Below, piece by piece: positions 36,996 to 46,156 of a stretch of 64,000 nt of DNA. The stretch comes from Gluconobacter sp. P1C6_b (GTDB lineage Bacteria > Pseudomonadota > Alphaproteobacteria > Acetobacterales > Acetobacteraceae), in assembly GCF_018811945.1 (NCBI RefSeq), contig NZ_JACRVU010000012.1:17553-81552 (forward strand). Direction: 5' to 3'. Within the stretch, counting starts at the first letter, position 1. Each line of letters opens with the position of its first letter. Under the pieces are notes generated by a model. It saw only the letters and a list, made by a program, of their open reading frames with translations. It had not been told where the DNA came from and made no database searches. The translations under genes were made by a program, and so were the position numbers.

Positions 36996-37976
36996 ATGCA
37001 GACGCCCCCTTCCCCTCCCGACGCCATTACGGTCAGCAACCTTCGCAAAACCTACCGGATCCGCGAAGGAGGCAGCTGGCGGGGGAAAACCCGTGATATC
37101 GTCGCGCTGGACGGGATTTCCTTTTCAGTCCCGAAAGGCCAGATCGCAGGCTTCATCGGTCCGAACGGCGCAGGAAAATCGACGGCGATCAAAATTCTCT
37201 CCGGCATCCTGCGTCCCACGTCGGGAGAGGTGCAGGTCAATGGTCTGGTGCCTTGGACGAACCGCATCGCCCATGTGGCACGGATCGGCGTCGTGTTCGG
37301 GCAGCGGACCCAGCTCTGGTGGGATCTTTCGGTCGCGGAAGGCCTTGCCTTGCTGCGCGACATCTACGGCGTGGAACCGGAGCGTTTTGCCCGCAACCGC
37401 GCCCGTCTGGCCGATGCGCTGGATCTGGGCGGAATCATGGACCAGTCCGTCCGCCAGCTTTCGCTCGGGCAGAGAATGCGCGCCGAAATTGCGGCGTCTC
37501 TCATCCATGATCCGGACATCCTCATTCTGGATGAACCCACGATCGGCCTGGATGCGCCATCCAAGCTCGCCGTCCGGGCCTTCGTGCATGAACTCTGCCG
37601 GGACCGGGGGACGACCGTCCTGCTGACAACCCATGACATGCACGATATCGAAGCGCTCGCAGAACGTGTGATCGTCATCGGTCATGGTCGTATTCTTGCG
37701 GACAGCCCGTTCGAGGATCTTCGCACCACGACGCTGTCAGAGCGCATTCTCGAACTTGATTTCCATGACACGCCTCCCGAACTGACTCTTCCCGCTGGCG
37801 CCAGCGAAACCGCGCGAGAGCCCCGCAGCCTCACGATCACTTTCGACCCGCGCCAGATCCCGGCCCCGGCCCTCGTCGCGCATGTCGGCCATTTGCCCGG
37901 TCTCGATGATCTGCGGATCAGCCGCCCCTCGATTGACGAGATCATCACGCGTTTCTACGCGGATCACGCCGCATGA
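36996..37976 (+). CDS. ABC-2 type exporter, ATP-binding subunit
   Basis: 326 residues. Walker A GPNGAGKST near residue 55, Q loop FGQRTQLWWDL, signature LSLGQRMR near 155, Walker B ILILDEPT near 175, His of TTHD near 211. WWDL after the Q loop is typical of the group paired with ABC2_membrane_6 permeases. I chose the ATG at 36996, 5 nt after GGAG; one at 36969 is possible. The stop overlaps the first permease (ATGA). Confidence 0.9.
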   Translation: MQTPPSPPDAITVSNLRKTYRIREGGSWRGKTRDIVALDGISFSVPKGQIAGFIGPNGAGKSTAIKILSGILRPTSGEVQVNGLVPWTNRIAHVARIGVVFGQRTQLWWDLSVAEGLALLRDIYGVEPERFARNRARLADALDLGGIMDQSVRQLSLGQRMRAEIAASLIHDPDILILDEPTIGLDAPSKLAVRAFVHELCRDRGTTVLLTTHDMHDIEALAERVIVIGHGRILADSPFEDLRTTTLSERILELDFHDTPPELTLPAGASETAREPRSLTITFDPRQIPAPALVAHVGHLPGLDDLRISRPSIDEIITRFYADHAA

Positions 37977-38797
37977 GCCTGCGCCCCTATCTCACGGCCT
38001 TCGGTCTGCAATGGAAGATCGGGCTGCGATATCGCATCGCTGTCGTCGCCGGACTGGTGGCGCAGATGTGGTTCGGCGCCGTGACGCTGATGGCCTACGC
38101 CTCGGTGTACCACGCCGCGCCGGATGTGCAGGCTCCGCTCTCACTGCGGCAGGCCATGACCTACACCTGGATCCAGCAGTCGCTCTTCACGCTGCTGCCG
38201 CTCGGATGCCTGCCCGCCATCGGAGACGCCGCCCGCACAGGCGCCATCGTCTATGATCTCCTGCGTCCGGTCGATATGTGGAACTGGTGGCTCTCCGCCA
38301 GCCTGGCGCGACTGCTGGGCAATGCCGTCCCCCGCGCTGTCCTGCTGGCCTGCGTGGCCGGTCCTCTCGCGATGCTTGTCGGGCTCGGCGCCTGGAGCCT
38401 TGCCGGACCCGCCAGCCTTATCTCCGCAACTCTGGCCCTTGTCTCCATCGCACTCGGCGCCCTGCTCTCCGCGACCATCGTCATGTGGTGGAATATCCTC
38501 ACGGCCCGTACCCTTTCGCCTCTGGGGAGCTATGCCGTTGGAACCCCACTCGCCGTCCTGCTGTCGGGAATGCTGCTACCTCTGCCGCTCTACCCCGACT
38601 GGATCCGGCCTTTCCTGCTCGCACAGCCTTTCGCCGGCATTACGGACATCCCCATCCGCATCTATCTCGGAACGCCCATCCCCGGCGGTGTTGCAACGGG
38701 TCTGGGTCTTCAGGTCTTCTGGCTGGCGGCCCTGACACTTCTCGGGCGTCTGTGGATGCGCCAGACCGTGAACCGACTGGAGGTGCAGGGTGCCTGA
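37973..38797 (+). CDS. ABC-2 permease subunit 1 (ABC2_membrane_6-like)
   Basis: 274 residues with about six helices. It starts like YLTAFGLQWKIGLRYR and has the short first domain before helix 2 usual for this permease family. It forms a heterodimer with the next gene product and the ATPase to export an unknown compound from the inner membrane. The last 8 bp overlap the GTG start of permease 2. Confidence 0.86.
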   Translation: MSLRPYLTAFGLQWKIGLRYRIAVVAGLVAQMWFGAVTLMAYASVYHAAPDVQAPLSLRQAMTYTWIQQSLFTLLPLGCLPAIGDAARTGAIVYDLLRPVDMWNWWLSASLARLLGNAVPRAVLLACVAGPLAMLVGLGAWSLAGPASLISATLALVSIALGALLSATIVMWWNILTARTLSPLGSYAVGTPLAVLLSGMLLPLPLYPDWIRPFLLAQPFAGITDIPIRIYLGTPIPGGVATGLGLQVFWLAALTLLGRLWMRQTVNRLEVQGA

Positions 38798-39623
38798 CAT
38801 GACGCAATCTCCGTCCCGCACGCTCAGCGGTCCGGGCCTGTATCGCCGCATGGCCGGGGCTTCGATCTTGGCGCAACTCCGCTATCCCGGCACCTTTGTC
38901 ATTCAGGCCATCGGCAATTTCGTCACAACACTCCTCAGCTTCTTCGGCATCTGGAGCCTGTTCCATCGCTTCGGCAGCATCGCGGGATGGGATATCGGAA
39001 CCGTCGCCGTCCTGTACGGCCTTGTGAACGTGGCTTTTGCCGTCGCCGAAACTCTGGGGCGCGGCTTCGAGGTCTTTGGTGGCGAATATGTCCGGACCGG
39101 AAGCTTCGACCGCCTCCTTCTGCGCCCGCGTTCGACGCTGCTGCTGCTTCTGGGGCACGAACTGCGCCTGCGCCCGATCGGACGTTTCCTTCAGGGGCTG
39201 TTCGTGCTCGCGGCGGGTCTGTGGCTCGCCCCACATGTGCAGTGGAGCGCCGTTCTGGTCCTGCCCTGGGCCATCGCGGGCGGTGCGGCCATGTTCCTCG
39301 GTGTCCTGATCGGACAGGCTGCCCTGTGCTTCATCACCGTTGAAGGACTGGAGGTCGTAAACGTCCTGACCTATGGCGGCGTGGAGGCCGGACAGTACCC
39401 ACTGACCATGTTCGGACGCTGGCTCCGGCGCTTCATCACCTTTGTCCTGCCGCTCGCGGCCGTCTGCTATTACCCAACGCTGTTCAGCCTCGCCCACCCG
39501 GACCCGCTTGGCATGCCGACATGGATCGGCGCGCTTTCGCCCGTGGCGGGGTTCGCCTTTCTTGGCGTCATGATCCTCGCCTGGAACCGGGCGGTAGCGG
39601 GATATGTCTCCAGCGGCAGCTGA
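38790..39623 (+). CDS. ABC-2 permease subunit 2 (ABC2_membrane_6-like)
   Basis: 277 residues from GTG at 38790, which has GGAGG at a 6-nt spacing; an ATG at 38799 is the alternative. Six helices. VNVAFAVAETLGRGFEVFGGEYVRTGSFDRLLLRP is the conserved cytosolic element of these permeases. The three genes make one compact export operon. Confidence 0.86.
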   Translation: MPDMTQSPSRTLSGPGLYRRMAGASILAQLRYPGTFVIQAIGNFVTTLLSFFGIWSLFHRFGSIAGWDIGTVAVLYGLVNVAFAVAETLGRGFEVFGGEYVRTGSFDRLLLRPRSTLLLLLGHELRLRPIGRFLQGLFVLAAGLWLAPHVQWSAVLVLPWAIAGGAAMFLGVLIGQAALCFITVEGLEVVNVLTYGGVEAGQYPLTMFGRWLRRFITFVLPLAAVCYYPTLFSLAHPDPLGMPTWIGALSPVAGFAFLGVMILAWNRAVAGYVSSGS

Positions 39624-39633
39624 GGCCTGGTAT

Positions 39634-40035
39634 TCAGGAGCCCGTGCCCATCAGCGAGACATGGGCTGCGATGATCTTCCATCCTTCGGGCGTCCGGAAC
39701 CATGTCTGGCTCTGACGCCCGATACGCTCCGCTCCGATCCGCCGGAACTCCAGGTCCACCGTCGCCACATCCCTCCCAATGACGGTAATGACGCGGCGCA
39801 GGACTTCCCGCGGTGGCGAACCACCCGTCCTGTTGCGGCGGAATGCCTTGATCTCGTCAAAGCCGTAGAGATTTTCCCCCACGCCGTAACGCACCGTCTC
39901 CGGCCCGTCATAAAACAGCCTGTCCAGTTCCTGCAGTTCATTCTCGCCCAGGGCCCGTTCGTAACGGTCGGACAGGGCCGTAATGTCCCGAAGGATGTCA
40001 GGATCGTTCAGAAGCGGATACCCGGATGACGTCAT
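39634..40035 (-). CDS. AtzH/HpxZ-like NTF2-fold protein
   Basis: 133 residues of the DUF3225/AtzH-like branch of the SnoaL/NTF2 fold: GENELQELDRLFYDG, YGVGENLYGFDEIKAFRR, RQSQTWFRTPEGWKIIAAHVS. Related proteins occur with oxalurate and s-triazine amidases, where the small subunit supports a hydrolase. No amidase partner is adjacent, so the role here is open. It converges with the ABC permease gene. Confidence 0.75.
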   Translation of the reverse strand: MTSSGYPLLNDPDILRDITALSDRYERALGENELQELDRLFYDGPETVRYGVGENLYGFDEIKAFRRNRTGGSPPREVLRRVITVIGRDVATVDLEFRRIGAERIGRQSQTWFRTPEGWKIIAAHVSLMGTGS

Positions 40036-40208
40036 GGCTGCTCTCCATCATTCAAATGAAGCGAAGGATACCAGATCGCTGCCAAAAGCCGTGCCCCTGA
40101 AGATCCATCAAAGACATTGACCTTTCGCGAAGTCGCGATCCAATAGACTGTCAGGATCAACCTGATCCCGCGCTTTACTCCATTCTCCGTCACGAGTAGG
40201 TTTCTGTC

Positions 40209-40541
40209 ATGCGTTTCGTCCTTCTCCCCAGCCTGCTTCTGCTTGCCTCATGCTCCGCAGCGCCCTGGGTTACCGGTCACACCGACAGCAAATGTATTCG
40301 CGAGCAGATGCTGAGCGGCGCTGGCGGCAATCCGCACGCCTTCGCCACGGCTGCCGGCACCTGTGCCGCCACGGCGCGCAAGGACAATGGCGGTCATGAC
40401 CGACCGCTGGATGTACGCGATGACACGACCCTTCAGGCGATGGCGGAAAATCCGGATTACAATACCAACCGGCAGCCCTTCGTCGCGCGCGATTCAAAGA
40501 CCCGCATTCCGGGTGGTATCCGCAATATCAATATCGACTGA
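40209..40541 (+). CDS. Hypothetical lipoprotein
   Basis: 110 residues. MRFVLLPSLLLLASC is a lipoprotein signal with lipobox LASC. The mature part has two more Cys (CIREQML and GTCAATAR) that may form a disulfide and ends in GGIRNINID. I do not recognise a family. It stands alone between the NTF2-fold and VOC genes. Confidence 0.6.
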   Translation: MRFVLLPSLLLLASCSAAPWVTGHTDSKCIREQMLSGAGGNPHAFATAAGTCAATARKDNGGHDRPLDVRDDTTLQAMAENPDYNTNRQPFVARDSKTRIPGGIRNINID

Positions 40542-40594
40542 ATTTTCAGGACGGCACGCCCGTCCTTCCCCTGTATTATAGAGGAATGAGTTTC

Positions 40595-40975
40595 ATGTTC
40601 AGCCATATCATGCTCGGCAGCAACGACATTGCCCGTTCCAAGACATTCTATGATGCGACAATGGGCGTCATCGGCTGCGAGCCTGCCGAACCCAACGCCA
40701 AGGGCCGCCTGGCTTATGCCCATTCCGGCGGCCGTCTGGTCATCACGAAGCCCCTGAACGGCGAGCCCGCAACTCCTGCCAATGGCGGGACGATCGGTTT
40801 TGCCATGAGCAGCCCCGAGCAGGTCGATGCCTGGCACAAGGCGGGCGTGGAGAACGGCGGAAAGGCGATCGAAAACCCGCCTGGCATCCGGCACTCGCCG
40901 ATGGGCGACCTTTATCTTGCCTATCTGCGCGATCCGGACGGCAACAAGCTCTGCGCCCTGTACAAAGCTTCCTGA
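40595..40975 (+). CDS. VOC superfamily protein (glyoxalase/bleomycin-resistance-like)
   Basis: 126 residues. Paired beta-alpha-beta-beta-beta units: FSHIMLGSNDIARSKTFYDATMG at the start and YLAYLRDPDGNKLCALYK at the end. His3 and the final Glu-equivalent region are the usual metal positions, but the final acidic ligand is replaced by Lys/Leu, so the metal site may be incomplete. The ATG at 40595 has the better ribosome site spacing; 40586 is possible. Confidence 0.8.
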   Translation: MFSHIMLGSNDIARSKTFYDATMGVIGCEPAEPNAKGRLAYAHSGGRLVITKPLNGEPATPANGGTIGFAMSSPEQVDAWHKAGVENGGKAIENPPGIRHSPMGDLYLAYLRDPDGNKLCALYKAS

Positions 40976-41081
40976 AACAGGGCCTCTGACCAACTAACCC
41001 CGGCGACAAGGTTGTCTGCCGGGCGACCCTGCGGCATGAAGGGGCCACTTCATCCCCTTCTCCCTGCCGCAGGTTCTCAAG

Positions 41082-42092
41082 ATGTCCGAACATACTCCCA
41101 TTGGTCTCGAAAATGGCGCAGCGCCCGTCACAGCGCTGACCCATTCGGGCAATTTTCACGTCGACGAGACCATGGGCTATGTCATTCTGCACTACGCGCT
41201 CGCCCCGCAGGGTGATCTGCGCGCACGCGTTCTCGAAGAAAAATCCGCCGACCGCCTGACCTTCATCCGTACCCGCAATCCGGATGTCATCAAATCGGCC
41301 GATATCGTCTTCGACGTCGGCGGCCTCTATGACCCTCCGCATGGCCGTTACGACCACCACATGAAGGACAAGCCTCTTCGCGAAGACGGCACGCCATACA
41401 GCGCAGCCGGTTTGCTGTGGAAGGATTACGGTCACGCCGCCATCCGCAACATCCTCAAGACGCCGGTCGATAACGCCACGGTGGACCTGATCTGGCAGAG
41501 CCTCGACAAGTCCCTGATCCTGCCGATCGATCAGGATGACAATGGCGTGGTCAAGATGGGCAAGCTTTCTCTGGCGGATATCGTCTCCGCCTGCAGCCCG
41601 CCCTGGGACACGGCCGAACTCTACGGACGACAGGAAGCCCGCGCCCGGGAATCCCTCGGTTTCGCCAATGCTGCCACCTCCGTCGCATCACACCTGACGA
41701 ATGTCGTGGACCGTGTTCGCGCCAGCCTCAAGGCGACGGACCGCGTTCTGGCAGCTTATGAAAATGCCGAAGACAAGCGTATCCTCGTCATGGGCACCGG
41801 CATGCCGACCGAAAAGGTCATTTTCGAGCATGACCTGCCCGTCGTGTACGTGGTCTCTCCCGCTGGCCCGGAGCAGTGGAACGTCAAGGCCGTCCCGCCC
41901 GTCCGCGGGGATTTCGGGCAGCGCGTCTCCCTTCCCGAAGCCTGGGGTGGGCTGGAGCGGGAAAAGCTGGCTGCTGTCTCCGGCGTGTCTGATGCAGTGT
42001 TTGCCCATCCGGCCCGCTTCATCTGCGGTGCAGGCAGCCGCGACGGCGCCATCCGCATGGCACAACTGGCACTGGAAATCGCCGGGGTCTGA
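41082..42092 (+). CDS. MYG1 family protein (putative metal-dependent nuclease)
   Basis: 336 residues. THSGNFHVDET near residue 20 and DVGGLYDPPHGRYDHHM are the metal-binding DHH-like motifs of the MYG1/UPF0160 family, whose eukaryotic member is a 3'-5' RNA exonuclease. The bacterial role is little known. The C-terminal half (NVKAVPPVRGDFGQRVSLPEAWGG, CGAGSRDGA) is also conserved in the family. Confidence 0.88.
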   Translation: MSEHTPIGLENGAAPVTALTHSGNFHVDETMGYVILHYALAPQGDLRARVLEEKSADRLTFIRTRNPDVIKSADIVFDVGGLYDPPHGRYDHHMKDKPLREDGTPYSAAGLLWKDYGHAAIRNILKTPVDNATVDLIWQSLDKSLILPIDQDDNGVVKMGKLSLADIVSACSPPWDTAELYGRQEARARESLGFANAATSVASHLTNVVDRVRASLKATDRVLAAYENAEDKRILVMGTGMPTEKVIFEHDLPVVYVVSPAGPEQWNVKAVPPVRGDFGQRVSLPEAWGGLEREKLAAVSGVSDAVFAHPARFICGAGSRDGAIRMAQLALEIAGV

Positions 42093-42098
42093 AATAAA

Positions 42099-42129
42099 AA
42101 AGGGATGCGATACAATATCGCGTCCCTTT
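42099..42129. terminator. Bidirectional terminator between MYG1 and pit
   Basis: 14-bp stem AAAGGGATGCGATA / TATCGCGTCCCTTT (one G-U pair), loop CAA. Read on the minus strand it ends in a T run (complement of the A tract at 42095-42101), so it best serves the minus-strand phosphate transporter; it also lies just after the MYG1 stop. Confidence 0.75.
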
Positions 42130-42177
42130 CCCGATCAGGACCGGAGCAGTCATGCTCCAGTCAAAGAGTTCCGCCCC

Positions 42178-43530
42178 TCAGGCGAGAGCGTAGAATACTG
42201 TCGCTGCGACACAGACTGTCACTGGCAGCGTCAGAAGCCACGCCATCACGATCTTCGTCAGCATCTTTTTGTTGATGCCGGACCCGGCAGCCACCATCGT
42301 CCCGGCCACGCCAGACGTGATGATATGCGTCGTGGAGACCGGCAGGCCGGTATAGCCCGCCGTCATGATCAGACCCGCACCGACAACCTCGGAGGCAGCA
42401 CCCTGCGCTGGCGTCAGATGGGTCGTGCCGATACCTTCGCCCAGCGTCCGGACAATCCGCTTATAGCCCACCATGGTCCCGATCCCGAGGCACAGCGCGC
42501 TCAGCAGACGCACCCAGCCCGGCGCATATTCCACCGTCGGACGCAGTTCGGATGCGAGATGGGATGCCAGCTTCCTGTCCGCGTCCGAGGCTGCCGGGTT
42601 GGCCGCAACCGACCGCAGACCGGACAGAACCTGATAGACATCACCCCGCAGTTCGGACGGGGCCTCGGCAGGACCTTCCGTCTGCGAAAGACGGCTGATC
42701 GAAGCGACGGCATCCCCCTTGAAGGAATAACGGTCATACTGCGTGACCAGCGGCAGGGCCTGCTGCGCGTCCTGGCGGATCTGCTCGATGCTGACCGGAG
42801 AAGCCGGGTTGAGTGCGAAAGCAGCAGGCATGATGCCGATGATCGTCAGCATGATCAGACCAATGCTCTTCTGACCGTCATTGCTGCCATGCGAGAAGCT
42901 GACCAGCGTGCAGGTCAAAACCAGCACCGCCCGCACGATCGGGTTCGGCTTCTGTTCCGGCGTGGGCGCCCTGTACATTTCCGGCATCTTCACGAGGGAT
43001 TTGATGAGGAAATACAGCAAAAGTGCGCCAACAAAGCCCAGCAGCGGGGAGACGGCAAGCGCACGCAGCACCTTCCAGATCTGGCTCCAGTCTACACTGT
43101 GGCCGAGTTCGCAAGCATGGACAAAGGAGTCACCGATCGCAATGCCGACCAGCGATCCGATGACACAGTGCGAGGACGAGTTCGGAATTCCGAACCACCA
43201 GGTCATCAGGTTCCAGGCCAGGGCGGTTCCGAACAGCGCGACCAGCATAGGAACGGCCGGATTTCCACTTGGCGGCGAGAGAACGTCCGGCGGCAGAAGT
43301 TCCACGAGCGCGTAGGCGACGGAAATGCCGCCCAGAATCACGCCCAGAAGGTTCATCAGTCCCGACCAGACGACAGCAACGGTCGGCTTGAGCGAATTGG
43401 TATAGATGACAGTTGCGACAGCATTGGCCGTATCATGAAAGCCATTGGCAAATTCAAAGACGCAGACCAGAACAAAGCAGAGGCACAGCGCGACAAGCGA
43501 TGTCGCCGAGGATGGGTCAAAATGAAGCAT
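42178..43530 (-). CDS. Inorganic phosphate transporter, Pit family (second copy)
   Basis: 450 residues. FANGFHDTANAVATVIYT near residue 28, SFSHGSNDGQKSIGLIML in the middle and GLPVSTTHIITSGVAGTM near the end. It is about 90 residues shorter than the copy at 13093, mostly at the N-terminus and central loop. Upstream, 43602-43619 has two half-sites (TTTTCAT-AAAA-TATTCAT) that loosely resemble a Pho box. It would be a low-affinity phosphate importer. Confidence 0.92.
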   Translation of the reverse strand: MLHFDPSSATSLVALCLCFVLVCVFEFANGFHDTANAVATVIYTNSLKPTVAVVWSGLMNLLGVILGGISVAYALVELLPPDVLSPPSGNPAVPMLVALFGTALAWNLMTWWFGIPNSSSHCVIGSLVGIAIGDSFVHACELGHSVDWSQIWKVLRALAVSPLLGFVGALLLYFLIKSLVKMPEMYRAPTPEQKPNPIVRAVLVLTCTLVSFSHGSNDGQKSIGLIMLTIIGIMPAAFALNPASPVSIEQIRQDAQQALPLVTQYDRYSFKGDAVASISRLSQTEGPAEAPSELRGDVYQVLSGLRSVAANPAASDADRKLASHLASELRPTVEYAPGWVRLLSALCLGIGTMVGYKRIVRTLGEGIGTTHLTPAQGAASEVVGAGLIMTAGYTGLPVSTTHIITSGVAGTMVAAGSGINKKMLTKIVMAWLLTLPVTVCVAATVFYALA

Positions 43531-43686
43531 GAAGTCCGGATTCCGTTATTTAGAACCCTGCCTTAGTCCATTTCAGGAATTTTTAATTATGACGTTTTTG
43601 GTTTTCATAAAATATTCATACTCATGACTTGAGAAATAAAAATATACGAACATGCAGCGCCCTGTCTGCATTCCCACACACAGCGC

Positions 43687-44559
43687 CTACTGCACGAGTG
43701 CTTTCAAAAGTGCCTTGAGAGCCTTCTGGGCCGCTTTCGATCCCCATTCCTGAAGCAGTCCCCGCGAGCGGGGCTGTCTCGAAAGGGCTTCCGGCGTTTC
43801 CCTGATCGGCGGCATGGCACTGACGTGGTCCTTCAGGGAGGCCGGAAGTGCGGGAAACGGATCAATCCCCACAAGCTCCGTCAGAAGCGCGACACTCGTA
43901 ATCCGGCAGGTCGGACGGCGCGTGTTCAGACACACATACGCCCCCATCCCGTTAGCCGCCGGATCATAGATCGCTTTCCAGGTCACGGCAGGCACCGGAA
44001 TACGCCCCGCCCCGATCGTCCGGGTCTGAGCCGGATCGTAACCCGGTCCGGTCACGACAAAGATTTCTCCTTCCTGCCGGGCCCATCCACGGACAGCGCT
44101 CTCGACCCCTTCCCATGGCCCCCGGTTCAGCTCCGCAGTCTGTGGGACGATGTTCGACAGCAGGAAGGACTGCTGCTGGGCCTGCATACCGGGCTCATCC
44201 CCGCTGGGTGTCATGTGTCCCCGGTCGTAACCCGAGGCCCTGTAATCCTCGAGCGCCGCCCGCATCCTCACAGGAAGGCGCTCATCAGGATAAAAACTTC
44301 CCTGCCGGCGCGTGCGGTCCGCGATTTCCAGATTTTCTTCCGTCAGATCCTCGGCCGACCACAGCGGCCCCTTCGTGCTTTCCGACGCAAGCACCGCATA
44401 ATCCGCATTACACAGCTGAACCGTCCCGATCCGCAGCGTTTCATTCAGCACCTGGGGTGCGACGCCCTCAGCAAACATGTCCGGGCAGGACGCAGCCTGC
44501 GCCGGCAGCACGACAAGAAGAGCACAGATCGGAAGATACGACAGGAAATTCAATAACAC
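43687..44559 (-). CDS. Secreted DNA/RNA non-specific endonuclease
   Basis: 290 residues with a signal peptide (LPICALLVVLPAQAASC). The catalytic motif is DRGHMTPSGDE, with His as general base, followed by LLSNIVPQ and N in AELNRGPW for Mg2+ binding. It would cleave nucleic acids in the periplasm or outside. The frame begins with GTG at 44559; a TTG two codons on is another choice. It is divergent from the next gene. Confidence 0.88.
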   Translation of the reverse strand: MLLNFLSYLPICALLVVLPAQAASCPDMFAEGVAPQVLNETLRIGTVQLCNADYAVLASESTKGPLWSAEDLTEENLEIADRTRRQGSFYPDERLPVRMRAALEDYRASGYDRGHMTPSGDEPGMQAQQQSFLLSNIVPQTAELNRGPWEGVESAVRGWARQEGEIFVVTGPGYDPAQTRTIGAGRIPVPAVTWKAIYDPAANGMGAYVCLNTRRPTCRITSVALLTELVGIDPFPALPASLKDHVSAMPPIRETPEALSRQPRSRGLLQEWGSKAAQKALKALLKALVQ

Positions 44560-44809
44560 CTCACATACCCGGTTCGGCAGTATCCATCCGGGACTGCCCC
44601 GGTGTTAGTGGATCAGGGAACCCCGCACAACCAACTGATTTTCCAATTTCTTTCCGTCAGAAGGCATCACCGGCTTCGGCACGCTGTTCCTTGCAGAAAA
44701 TGAAAACTCCGCATCATCCATTGGCGTTACATGGGAAAGTCGGGATATGCCTGATTCTGCGGAGCACGGAGCCCGCATGACAGGAAAGCGGAGACAGACC
44801 ATCATCAAG

Positions 44810-46150
44810 ATGAAAACCCTGATCGGTGTCATGCTTCCGGCACTCCTTGCCACAGGCGTTCCGGCCCTGTCTGCCACCCTCCATCCGCTCGCACCGATCG
44901 CCCGGGCGGAGATGGGAACCAGCACCCATGCCGCCCTGTCCGCACGGGGTATTGTTGCCACCCTGGACGTCCGTCGGACCACACGCTGCAACGTGCCCGT
45001 CGTCTGGGCCGACGCCGATACCAGCCCGGCATCTCCGTGCAGCATGGCCTTCCTGACACTAAGCCAGCCCGGGAACACCCACTCCCGCCCTGCCTCATTC
45101 CCTCTGACGCCTTACGGCACCGAGGATGACGGCATGGCGCAGCTGAAAATGTCATTGCGACATCTGGACGCATCATCGCCTTTCCCGCAGGTCATGGTCT
45201 CTGCCTATACCGGCGGTGCCCATTGCTGCTCGCTCACATCCATATTCGATCTGCGCCCTGATGGAAGCTCCGGCGGAAGCTGGCAGCATCTCGAACTCGG
45301 AGCGATGGATGGCGACGGAGAACCGGACGTCGTGGATATCGCCGGAAACGGGCAACAGGAAATCCTGACATCCGATCAGTCGTTCCTTTATGCCTTCGCA
45401 TCCCATGCCGGATCCGAAGCCCCTGTCGTCATCGCCCGCTACCACGATGGCGTCCTTGAAAACGTCACGCGCGATCCGGCCTACCGAGACTATCTTGCGA
45501 AGGATCTGGCGGACAGACGGCGCAACTGGATCAAGTCCGGACGTTTCGAGCCCAATGGCTTCCTGGCCTACGAAGTCGCGACCATGGCCAATATGGGCCG
45601 GCTCGAGGAGGGCTGGCGTGACATGCTGGCTCATGCACAGTCCACGAAAGAATCTGGTTTCGGTCTCTCGGCATGCGATCTCAAACCGCCCGCTGACAAG
45701 CAGAACGGCCATGCCTGTTCCGCCAAAGAAAAAGAACTGCTCCCCTTCCCGCAGGCTCTGTCCCTTTTCCTCGTCCGCGCGGGATACATCACGCCAGAAC
45801 AGGTGGCATCCGTAACGGACAATCATGAGTCTGCTTCGGTGGCCCCGTCCGTTCCACCCGCGGCCACGCCGCACGAGACCCCGAACCCGCCCTCATCCGC
45901 CGCAGCCCAGCCACCCGAAAGGGACCAGGCCCTCTCCGCTTCGGCTGCTCCCGCGAAATCCAGAGGCCTGTTCGCGGTTTTCGGCGCCCTCGGACTGGCG
46001 CTCTATCTTGTTCCGGTCCTGATCGCCTACCGCCGCAATACGATCCGTCAGCACCGGATCGCGATGATAACCGTGCTTCTGGGTTGGACCATCATCGGGT
46101 GGGTTGCGGCGCTGGTCATGGCGCTCAACGAACCCACCCGGACACGGTAA
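44810..46150 (+). CDS. Secreted hypothetical protein with C-terminal superinfection-immunity-like membrane domain
   Basis: 446 residues. A signal peptide (MKTLIGVMLPALLATGVPALSA) precedes a periplasmic domain with AYTGGAHCCSLTSIFDL and an aspartate-rich MDGDGEPDVVDIAGNG segment resembling an FG-GAP/calcium-binding blade. A Pro/Ala-rich linker (about 345-380) leads to two helices ending with YLVPVLIAYRRN and LLGWTIIGWVAALVMALNE, the pattern of the superinfection immunity (Imm-like) family. That family is normally a small stand-alone protein. I do not know the function; the fusion is discussed in findings. The ATG at 44810 was chosen to give a clean signal peptide. Confidence 0.72.
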   Translation: MKTLIGVMLPALLATGVPALSATLHPLAPIARAEMGTSTHAALSARGIVATLDVRRTTRCNVPVVWADADTSPASPCSMAFLTLSQPGNTHSRPASFPLTPYGTEDDGMAQLKMSLRHLDASSPFPQVMVSAYTGGAHCCSLTSIFDLRPDGSSGGSWQHLELGAMDGDGEPDVVDIAGNGQQEILTSDQSFLYAFASHAGSEAPVVIARYHDGVLENVTRDPAYRDYLAKDLADRRRNWIKSGRFEPNGFLAYEVATMANMGRLEEGWRDMLAHAQSTKESGFGLSACDLKPPADKQNGHACSAKEKELLPFPQALSLFLVRAGYITPEQVASVTDNHESASVAPSVPPAATPHETPNPPSSAAAQPPERDQALSASAAPAKSRGLFAVFGALGLALYLVPVLIAYRRNTIRQHRIAMITVLLGWTIIGWVAALVMALNEPTRTR

Positions 46151-46156
46151 GGTTCA

